In this document: positions 6,469-11,135 of the stretch, one piece after another | How positions within the stretch are numbered: position 1 is the stretch's first letter | Layout of the letters: each line of letters begins with the position of its first letter | Source of the DNA: Elusimicrobia bacterium HGW-Elusimicrobia-2 | GTDB lineage: Bacteria; CG03 | DNA: 11,135 bases | Reading direction: 5' to 3' | Assembly (NCBI GenBank): GCA_002841685.1 | Contig: PHAM01000057.1 | Coordinates: 1 to 11,135 of the forward strand | The notes under the pieces: generated by a model | Seen by the model: only the letters and a program-made list of their open reading frames with translations | What the model was told of the DNA's origin: nothing | Database searches by the model: none | Program-made: the position numbers and the translations under genes

Positions 6469-7698
6469 TTAAAGTGCTTTGTATTCGGCCTGACGCGCTT
6501 TGAACTTCGCCTTTTCCACAGAACCGTCCCTCAGAAGAAAACGCGCCTCTTCCATGAGAGCTTTTAATTCCGCCGGGCTTGCTGATGTTGCCGCCTGCGC
6601 GGAAGAGACGGCTTTTTCGGCATATTCAAAAGCGTTCATCACAGGTTCCCTGAATGCCTTAAAAGCGTCCGCGGCCGCAAGCATCTCGCCCTTTGACGAG
6701 AAGAGAGCTGAATCCTTTGCCCCGCCCGTGTAGTCTTCGGGCAGATTATAGACGAAGCCTTTTATCGCCGGACTGTCGTAACAGGCCGCGAGCATATCTA
6801 TCAGCCAGTCCCTCTGGCCCGCCTCGGTAAGCGGATAGCACGCGTCCGGCGGCGTGGCGGTCACGGGAGAATGGGGATAGGCGGCTCCGGTCACGATCAC
6901 GGGAAGACCGCTCATCGCGGAAATTTTCTCCGCGCACAGGATAAAGTTTTTGATCGTCGGCGAGCTGGCGCCATTTTCGTAAGAGTTTTGCGGATAGAAT
7001 GAGAGCCCCGCGTAATCGGCTTCTATGCCGTATTCCAGGGCGGAAGAAAAAAAATCCCCGCACGATTCCGTATCAAACCATCGGCCGAGGCTGAGCATTA
7101 TTTTCGCCCGCGGAGCATTTTTCCCGACGGCCGCGGCGGCGGCTTTGATTATCTCAAAAACTTTTGTCCTGTCATCTTTCATAGACACACCGCAGACGGC
7201 CAGATCAGTGTCATAACCTATGGAATATAATTTGACCCGCAGTCCGGCGGACTTGAAGTCCCGCGTTATATTTTTAGCGAAAACGCCTGCGGCAAAAGCC
7301 TTTTCGCCGCCCGGATAAGTGCTCCAGAGCAAGGGTGCACCCTGAATGTCAACGGAGCATTCCTGATCGCTGAGATAAAGCACAACGCCGGGAATAACCC
7401 CGCTCTTCGCGGCGCGCAGAAAATTTTTCAGAACATAGTCAAAACTGTCCTTGCCCTGAGGAGAGACTTTCATTCCCGACAGTGAATGCGTGACGCCTTT
7501 TTCCCGGAGAATGGCCATCGCTTCTTTCGGCACGCCGTCGGTGTCAAACCATTGCATTCCGCTGTCATACATGAGCTCGGCACTATCCGAACGCGCCCCT
7601 ATGATGAATACCTCTTCCCTGCCGCAACCTCCAGCCATCAGATAGACGAGCGCCGGGAGCGCGAGCGCGGCTGCGAAAAGAATTTTTTTCTGTTTTAT
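6469..7698 (-). CDS. GH53-fold lipoprotein lacking catalytic glutamates
   Basis: The probable product is 409 residues: a basic n-region, a hydrophobic stretch and AGGC (Cys25), consistent with a lipoprotein signal although the lipobox is not ideal. Residues about 30-325 follow glycoside hydrolase family 53 (endo-beta-1,4-galactanase) throughout: IIGARSDS...WFDTDG, VLYLSDQE..VDIQGAPLLW, KIMLSLGRW, YAGLSFYP, LPVIVTGAAYP, YPLTEAGQ. The family's acid/base GNE motif reads GYD (161-163) and the nucleophile Glu of the V-E-x-x-Y-P motif is Gly271, so it is unlikely to cut glycosidic bonds. It may bind a polysaccharide or serve another role. A helical tail follows from about residue 350. Start choice: no canonical start fits the signal peptide. 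AUA at 7698 overlaps the upstream stop (ATAA) and follows GAGGGA by 6 bp; GTG at 7749 and ATG at 7785 are in-frame alternatives that overlap the upstream gene by 55-91 bp. Third gene of the crcB operon. Confidence 0.75.
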   Translation of the reverse strand: MKQKKILFAAALALPALVYLMAGGCGREEVFIIGARSDSAELMYDSGMQWFDTDGVPKEAMAILREKGVTHSLSGMKVSPQGKDSFDYVLKNFLRAAKSGVIPGVVLYLSDQECSVDIQGAPLLWSTYPGGEKAFAAGVFAKNITRDFKSAGLRVKLYSIGYDTDLAVCGVSMKDDRTKVFEIIKAAAAAVGKNAPRAKIMLSLGRWFDTESCGDFFSSALEYGIEADYAGLSFYPQNSYENGASSPTIKNFILCAEKISAMSGLPVIVTGAAYPHSPVTATPPDACYPLTEAGQRDWLIDMLAACYDSPAIKGFVYNLPEDYTGGAKDSALFSSKGEMLAAADAFKAFREPVMNAFEYAEKAVSSAQAATSASPAELKALMEEARFLLRDGSVEKAKFKARQAEYKAL

Positions 7699-8441
7699 CG
7701 TCTGTCCCTCATCTTGGCCAGAAGCCGCAATATTTCTATATAGAGCCACACGAGCGTTACCATCAGCCCGAAAGCGGCGTACCATTCCATGTATTTGGGT
7801 GCCCCCTGCTCGGCGCCGTTCTCTATGAAATCAAAATCCATCACAAGATTCATAGAGGCCACAACCACCACGAAAAGGCTGAAAGCTATTCCCACAAGGC
7901 CGCTTGAATGTATGTAGGGCACATTGACCCTGAATAATCCGAGTATGAAAGTCAGGAAATATATCAGCGCTATGGCTCCCGTGGCCGCGACAACCCCGAG
8001 TCTGAAGTTATCACTCACTTTTATAAGGCCCGATGTGTAAGCCAGAAGAAGACAGCCTGCCGCGGCAAAGGTCAACGCCGCCGCCTGCATCACTATTCCA
8101 TGATAACGGCCCTCCATTATCGCTGAAAAACCCCCGAGAAAAAGGCCCTCGAGCACGGCGTAGAGGGGAGCCGTGAAAGGAGACGCTTTCTTCGCGAAAA
8201 CCGTTATCATACCGACGACAAAACCGCCTATGGCGCCTATGAGCATTAGCGGCATCACCGATATTGAGGCCGCTCCGGGATTGAAATATCTTCTCCACAC
8301 CCAGGAAGCCGCCAATGCCAGAAGCAAAAGAAGTATTCCCGATTTATTGACGGTGCCCTGCAAAGTCATCTTCTCCGCCGATGAATAATCGGCCGTCACC
8401 TCAAAAGTCTTTGAGTTCAGAGCCGGATTAGCTGTCCTCAT
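7695..8441 (-). CDS. Bax inhibitor-1/YccA-like family membrane protein
   Basis: The 248-residue integral membrane protein has seven hydrophobic segments, at about 34-50, 60-83, 90-108, 114-140, 147-170, 180-202 and 219-242. A soluble N-terminus (MRTANPALNS...) precedes them. The start and the C-terminal stretch APKYMEWYAAFGLMVTLVWLYIEILRLL (214-241) match the bacterial Bax-1-like family as I know it. Acidic residues at the end of TM6 (D202, D204) are candidates for the Asp-based pH/cation sensing described for BsYetJ-type proteins, which conduct Ca2+ in a pH-dependent way; whether this protein does so is inference. The start is firm: GGAGGTGAT (8452-8444), an almost perfect Shine-Dalgarno sequence, lies just before the ATG, which overlaps the crcB stop as ATGA. 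Its own stop overlaps the start of the GH53-like gene, so all three genes are translationally coupled. Confidence 0.9.
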   Translation of the reverse strand: MRTANPALNSKTFEVTADYSSAEKMTLQGTVNKSGILLLLLALAASWVWRRYFNPGAASISVMPLMLIGAIGGFVVGMITVFAKKASPFTAPLYAVLEGLFLGGFSAIMEGRYHGIVMQAAALTFAAAGCLLLAYTSGLIKVSDNFRLGVVAATGAIALIYFLTFILGLFRVNVPYIHSSGLVGIAFSLFVVVVASMNLVMDFDFIENGAEQGAPKYMEWYAAFGLMVTLVWLYIEILRLLAKMRDRR

Positions 8442-8839
8442 AAATCACCTCCCATCATTCTGAAAATACGCATGCATGAGTAATAGGACAAAAAAACAAA
8501 ACCCACGCTTAAAATATTGTTGGCGATAACATTGACCGCCGCTTTACCGTAATCCCTGAACTGGATCATGCTGAAAGTTTCAAGGCTGTATGTGGAGAAT
8601 GTTGTAAAAGCGCCGAGCACGCCGATTAACAGAAAAAGTTCGGCGTTAGGCGATGGATTTGCAGCTCGGCTGAAAAACGCCCATGCGATGCCTATCATGA
8701 CCGCGCCCGAGGCGTTAACCGCCAGAGTCCCCCACGGGAATTCCACGGGAATCAAACGCATAATAACTGAAGACACGATGTAACGCGCCGCGGCTCCTAT
8801 GGCTCCGCCCGCGGCAACAAGTAAGAATCTGCTCATCAT
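8438..8839 (-). CDS. crcB: Fluoride ion channel CrcB/Fluc
   Basis: The 133-residue, four-TM membrane protein is of the Fluc family, dual-topology dimeric channels that export fluoride. Signature stretches are present: GGAIGAAARY (11-20), PWGTLAVNASGAVMIG (35-50) and GAFTTFSTYSLETFS (76-90), with the Phe residues and the TTFST turn that line the pore and hold the central Na+. Length is normal (about 120-130). Start: the ATG at 8839 (immediately followed by a second ATG) is placed 8 bp after AAAAGGGG; an upstream TTG at 8869 would put the start inside the leader hairpin and is unlikely. First gene of a crcB-BI-1-GH53-like operon. No fluoride riboswitch consensus could be recognised upstream, but a strong hairpin with a U-tract lies directly at the ribosome binding site. 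Confidence 0.95.
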   Translation of the reverse strand: MMSRFLLVAAGGAIGAAARYIVSSVIMRLIPVEFPWGTLAVNASGAVMIGIAWAFFSRAANPSPNAELFLLIGVLGAFTTFSTYSLETFSMIQFRDYGKAAVNVIANNILSVGFVFLSYYSCMRIFRMMGGDL

Positions 8840-8885
8840 AAAAAAAACCCCTTTTACTCCGGCGCACAAGCCGCCGGAGTAAAAG
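8840..8885 (-). terminator. Terminator-like hairpin with U8 in the crcB leader
   Basis: Reading leftward, CTTTTACTCCGGCG (8885-8872) and CGCCGGAGTAAAAG (8864-8851) form a perfect 14-bp stem around a 7-nt loop. They are followed by GGG and eight T residues that end immediately before the crcB ATG. It has the shape of an intrinsic terminator, yet the run between stem and U-tract is the likely crcB Shine-Dalgarno sequence. It could therefore be an attenuator of crcB, or a terminator for transcripts arriving from the nucleotidyltransferase gene. Confidence 0.6.
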
Positions 8886-8912
8886 TTTATAAATATGCGC
8901 TCTAAAAATCAA
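8886..8912 (-). promoter_or_regulatory. Possible crcB promoter
   Basis: Leftward TTGATT (8912-8907) and TATAAA (8891-8886) are separated by 15 bp, which is short. Transcription from here would start just at the foot of the crcB leader hairpin, placing the hairpin at the 5' end of the mRNA. Confidence 0.35.
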
Positions 8913-8919
8913 TCCGAAT

Positions 8920-8959
8920 GGTAATGGGAACGGTGGTAATGGGGACGGTCCCCATTACC
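8920..8959. repeat. Tandem 15-bp repeat ending in a perfect 12-bp palindrome
   Basis: GGTAATGGGAACGGT (8920-8934) is followed directly by GGTAATGGGGACGGT (8935-8949), differing at one base. The second copy continues into CCCCATTACC, so that 8935-8946 and 8948-8959 are perfect 12-bp complementary arms around a single central base. Sequence of the style GGGGACGGTCCCC is, from memory, a dispersed repeat in many bacteria, sometimes near REP-associated IS200-like transposases; no transposase is seen here. Confidence 0.7.
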
Positions 8960-9042
8960 GATTGCCGCGGCGGCGCTCAGGGAAATTTTGGCAGGATAAA
9001 TATTTTACTTGGCTACAATGATACTGAACACAAAACGGAGAC

Positions 9043-9520
9043 TTATAATTCTTTGCCCCCCTTTTTTTGCCTGGTTTGTTTTTTTATTTCTCTCAGATAT
9101 TTTAGATCCTCAATGTCCTTTGGCCGCCCTGCGGCTTTCTTCATTTTAATGAGGTCATCCAATGAGGCAAAGTTTCCCTTTGTTTTGCCGAGGCGCTCTG
9201 TCTTTTTGTTTTTCCATATCTCTTTAAATGTCACGCCTTTTACTGAAGGATGAATATCTAAACGATTGGACTGCCCCCTGAACAATACCTTATATTTTAA
9301 AATATCCTCGTCACTCATATCTTGAAAATCGTATCCTAAAGATTCAATTGCGATTCGACATTTTCGTATATTCTCTATTTCCGGTTTTACAAGTATATCT
9401 ATATCCAGAGTGTCACGAGTATAACCTATCGACGAAAATGCGAATGCGCCGATAATTACATACTCTACTTTATTTTCGTTTCAAGGATTTTATTATGTTT
9501 TCTGCGGATTGTTGATCCAT
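9043..9520 (-). pseudogene. Nucleotidyltransferase (Pol beta/MNT-like), frameshifted
   Basis: The original gene starts at ATG 9520 with AAGGGGA upstream and reads MDQQSAENIIKSLKR, then meets a TAA at 9472-9470. Skipping one A in the AAAA run at 9476-9473 restores a 158-residue protein continuing as NKVEYVIIGAFAFSSIGYTR. That stretch and the following DTLDIDILV hold the minimal nucleotidyltransferase motif (a G-A turn, then the D-I-D metal-binding pair), and the C-terminal ASLDDLIKMKKAAGRPKDIEDL is typical of this family of stand-alone nucleotidyltransferases. No ATG, GTG or TTG lies between the preceding in-frame stop (9483-9481) and the catalytic motif in the second frame; the first ATG, at 9318, comes after the active site. 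The gene is therefore mutated, a sequencing error, or expressed by frameshifting. It overlaps the 3' end of the small gene at 9465-9695, suggesting a two-gene accessory cassette. Confidence 0.75.
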
Positions 9521-9695
9521 TATGGATTCCCCTTCTTCTTTCTAATAGTTTAGAGCGTTCAAATAAAAGTTTAAACCTTTCTTCGGTGGTTAACGCCAAC
9601 ATTTGAGCGACATCGTATTCTAATTCCGCCCGCTGAGCCTCAGGAGTCCCCTCCTCATCCGGCCGGATGAGCAATAAACCTTTTAACTTTCTCAT
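9465..9695 (-). CDS. Small conserved-looking protein upstream of the nucleotidyltransferase
   Basis: The 76-residue soluble protein is strongly charged. The N-terminal MRKLKGLLLIRP is followed by PEAQRAELEYDVAQMLALTTEERFKLLFERSKLL (18-51), a helical motif I recall from small proteins found just upstream of nucleotidyltransferase genes; I cannot name a function. The tail from about residue 55 (GIHNGSTIRRKHNK...) overlaps the start of the nucleotidyltransferase by 56 bp and looks less family-like, so it may be read-through past a lost stop. The start is ATG 9695 (longer upstream starts would lie in the promoter). There is no Shine-Dalgarno sequence, consistent with a leaderless mRNA. It might be an antitoxin-like or accessory partner, but that is only a guess from position. 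Confidence 0.6.
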   Translation of the reverse strand: MRKLKGLLLIRPDEEGTPEAQRAELEYDVAQMLALTTEERFKLLFERSKLLERRRGIHNGSTIRRKHNKILETKIK

Positions 9696-9701
9696 GGTAT
9701 T

Positions 9702-9710
9702 ATTATAGCA
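9702..9710 (-). promoter_or_regulatory. Extended -10 promoter of a leaderless transcript
   Basis: Reading leftward TGCTATAAT (9710-9702) is a perfect extended -10 (TGn-TATAAT). The ATG of the downstream gene follows after 6 bp (AATACC), so the expected start of transcription is at or next to the A of the ATG. The -35 is weak (TTGTGG, 15-bp spacing), as is common with extended -10 promoters. Confidence 0.6.
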
Positions 9711-9770
9711 AGTTTCGGCGTTCCACAAAAATGCAAATTCGGGACAAAATGGGAATAGCGCGCGGAGTGC

Positions 9771-9799
9771 TTGACAGACATATGAACATATGATAATGT
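9771..9799 (+). promoter_or_regulatory. arsR-permease promoter
   Basis: A consensus -35 TTGACA (9771-9776) is followed by a 17-bp spacer and TAATGT (9794-9799). Transcription should start near 9805, giving a leader of about 20 nt with GGAGGG (9814-9819) before the arsR ATG. The spacer and -10 are covered by the inverted repeat at 9778-9809. The promoter diverges from that of the small gene at 9695. Confidence 0.7.
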
Positions 9800-9809
9800 G
9801 TTCATATGT
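9778..9809. promoter_or_regulatory. ArsR operator, 11-10-11 inverted repeat
   Basis: ACATATGAACA (9778-9788) and TGTTCATATGT (9799-9809) are exact reverse complements with a 10-bp spacer. The repeat overlaps the promoter spacer, the -10 and the probable transcription start. The TGAACA core is of the type bound by ArsR/SmtB repressors. Binding would block the promoter, and metal(loid) binding to the regulator would release it. Confidence 0.75.
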
Positions 9810-9825
9810 TTACGGAGGGACGACC

Positions 9826-10182
9826 ATGAAACAATATGTGAAGATTTTTAAAACGCTGGGTGACGACACAAGACTCGGGATTTTTCTTCTCCTCGCGGGG
9901 GGCGAACTCTGCGTGTGCGAACTCGTAAAAACACTGGGGATGGAGCAGTCGGCTGTCTCGCACAGCCTGAGAAAACTTGAAGCCGCCGGAATTGTCAAAA
10001 AAAAGCGCTCGGGAAAATGGAAACTTTATTCTCTCACGGATTTCGCCTCAAAGGATAAGATCCTCAAATGCATCTCTAAAGAAATAAATTTAACCCCTGC
10101 CCTCTCCCGCGGACTCAAACTCTGCGAAAAACAAAAAGTGCGCTCGAACTGCGGAGCGAACCAAAGGATTTCAAAAAAATGA
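9826..10182 (+). CDS. ArsR-family metalloregulator with CVC motif
   Basis: The 118-residue winged-helix repressor belongs to the ArsR/SmtB family. The metal-binding box ELCVCEL (27-33) with Cys29 and Cys31 sits at the alpha-3 position used by arsenite/antimonite-sensing members, and the recognition helix QSAVSHSLRKLEAAGIV (41-57) follows. Further Cys residues at 82, 100 and 109 could add ligands. Length is normal. The ATG at 9826 is chosen because GGAGGG lies 7-12 bp upstream; an in-frame upstream ATG at 9790 would lie inside the operator. The stop overlaps the start of the permease gene as ATGA, so the two are coupled. The inverted repeat at 9778-9809 suggests autorepression. The effector (As(III), Sb(III) or a thiophilic metal) is inferred from the Cys pair only. 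Confidence 0.9.
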   Translation: MKQYVKIFKTLGDDTRLGIFLLLAGGELCVCELVKTLGMEQSAVSHSLRKLEAAGIVKKKRSGKWKLYSLTDFASKDKILKCISKEINLTPALSRGLKLCEKQKVRSNCGANQRISKK

Positions 10183-11135
10183 AAGAACGGAATAAATTCT
10201 TAGCGATCATCGCCGTGTTTCTCGCGGCTTTTTTCATTCCATTTGACAACCCCGTGATCAGACGATCGGCGCTGGAAGCCTTTATGATGCTGCGGGAATA
10301 CGCCAGGGCCCATGTGCTGCTGTGCCTTGTCCCCGCGTTCTTTATAGCCGGAGCCATCGCGAATTTTATCTCCCAAAGTTCCGTAATAAAATATTTCGGG
10401 GCGGAAGCTAACAAAATTTTATCGTATTCGGTGGCGGCTGTTTCGGGAACCATCCTGGCGGTCTGTTCCTGCACGGTGCTCCCTCTTTTCGCTGGGATTT
10501 ACAAAAAGGGAGCCGGCATATGACCGGCGACGGCATTTCTTTATTCGGGCCCCGCGATAAATGTGCTGGCGATAATCCTGACAGCGCGTATCCTCGGCGT
10601 TGAAATGGGAATTGCCAGAGCGCTGGGCGCGATCGTATTTTCCGTGATAATCGGTTTGCTGATGCACTTCATTTTTTACAAAGACGACGCGAACAGAGAA
10701 ACCGGCGGGAAATTAAATTTCGGACAGGATGATCAGCGCGAAAAACCGCTCTGGAAAACAGCCGTTTATTTTGCCGTTATGGTGGCGATCCTTATTTTCG
10801 CGAACTGGAGCAAAGCCGAAAATGTGGGCGCGTGGCAATTCATATACGGAATAAAGTGGCATATCACCGGCGCTCTGTTCCTGATCCTGGCATTTATCCT
10901 TTACGGCTGGTTCAGGAAAGATGAGCTTTCGGCATGGACGAATTCAACATGGGGATTCGCCAAGCAGATACTTCCCCTGCTTATGGCCGGCGTTCTCGTC
11001 GCGGGCTTTCTTCTGGGGCGCCCGGGGCACGAGGCTCTCATCCCCGCGAAATGGATCGTCACTTTGGTCGGAGGAAACAGCCTATGGGCAAATTTTTTCG
11101 CGGCGGTTTCAGGGGCTCTCATGTATTTCGCGATT
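10179..11135 (+). pseudogene. ArsP-like (COG0701) permease with in-frame TGA, runs off the window
   Basis: The membrane permease of the DUF318/COG0701 family includes ArsP, which exports trivalent organoarsenicals. The first 114 residues have hydrophobic segments at about 6-20, 46-63 and 80-105 and the family's Cys pair CSCTVLPLFAGIYKKGAG (96-113), then a TGA at 10521-10523. The same frame continues unbroken as PATAFLYSGPAINVLAIILT and on for 204 codons to the window's end, with further TM segments (for example IFSVIIGLLMHFIFY-like, YFAVMVAILIFA, LFLILAFILYGW, LPLLMAGVLVAGFLL). The TGA stands where the family has Gly (GAG-x-G-PATAFLYSGPA), one G-to-T change from GGA. There is no shift of frame. 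Explanations, in order: nonsense mutation, sequencing error, or recoding (readthrough or selenocysteine). No convincing SECIS hairpin follows. The ATG overlaps the arsR stop, so it belongs to the ArsR-controlled unit. Confidence 0.8.
10510..10526 (+). other. Small hairpin with the in-frame TGA near its loop
   Basis: GCCGG and CCGGC (about 10512-10528) can form a 5-bp stem whose 7-nt loop CATATGA holds the interrupting TGA. The stem is short and may be chance, since it is formed from the coding sequence of conserved residues GAG and PA. Confidence 0.25.

Noticed and set aside
8840-8960. Fluoride riboswitch upstream of crcB
   Set aside because: I could not recognise the GG-N-(G/A)-AUGG...CUCCUAC-type aptamer consensus; only a hairpin and a dispersed repeat are visible.
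8918-9253. Plus-strand open frame of 111 codons
   Set aside because: It begins inside the palindromic repeat and runs antisense to the nucleotidyltransferase; no ribosome binding site or recognisable motif.
9465-9483. Programmed -1 frameshift fusing the small gene to the nucleotidyltransferase
   Set aside because: No X-XXY-YYZ slippery heptamer is present at the junction, and a separate ATG with a good ribosome binding site at 9520 explains the enzyme's N-terminus better.
10521-10523. Alternative genetic code with UGA=Gly (as in Gracilibacteria/SR1)
   Set aside because: Five other genes in the window end with TGA at the position expected for their families, so UGA is a working stop here.

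Overview
This window is an ordinary-looking bacterial chromosomal segment of moderate GC content. It carries compact operons, several divergent promoter regions and a number of palindromic intergenic repeats. The organism is Gram-negative-like: it encodes a WecG/TagA/CpsF-type undecaprenyl-linked sugar transferase, a lipoprotein-like exported protein, and a condensin SMC. A MITE-like palindrome with TGTCATT ends, together with the divergent SMC hinge, suggests an uncultivated phylum (Elusimicrobiota/Omnitrophota-like). That placement is only an inference. TGA ends at least five genes at the place expected for their families, so TGA is a normal stop here.

Layout. 17-78: short palindromic repeat. 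95-4199 (minus): smc followed by an overlapping wecG/tagA-type glycosyltransferase. 4200-4548: divergent promoter region holding a long imperfect inverted repeat. 4549-6258 (plus): a large protein with an ATP-cone-like N-terminus and a C-terminal uridine-kinase-like domain whose P-loop is altered. 6259-6468: a second, roughly 160-bp imperfect palindrome. 6469-8839 (minus): an overlapping three-gene operon of crcB/fluC (fluoride channel), a Bax-inhibitor-1-like membrane protein, and a GH53-fold lipoprotein that has lost both catalytic glutamates. 8840-9042: a terminator-like hairpin at the crcB ribosome binding site, and a palindromic tandem repeat. 9043-9695 (minus): a small conserved-looking protein and a nucleotidyltransferase broken by a one-base frameshift. 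9771-11135 (plus): a promoter/operator, an ArsR-type metalloregulator with a CVC motif, and an ArsP-like (COG0701) permease interrupted by an in-frame TGA and running off the window.

How the genes fit together. The arsR-permease pair is a self-regulated metal(loid) response unit, with an 11-bp inverted repeat lying across its promoter. The crcB operon is translationally coupled throughout (an ATGA overlap, then a two-base overlap at a probable AUA start). Two transcription units (smc and the small gene at 9695) have a -10 box so close to the start codon that their mRNAs should be leaderless or nearly so. The points most worth checking are the interrupted permease, the frameshifted nucleotidyltransferase, the catalytically dead GH53-like protein, the crcB leader hairpin, the altered P-loop of the ATP-cone/kinase protein, and the two long intergenic palindromes.
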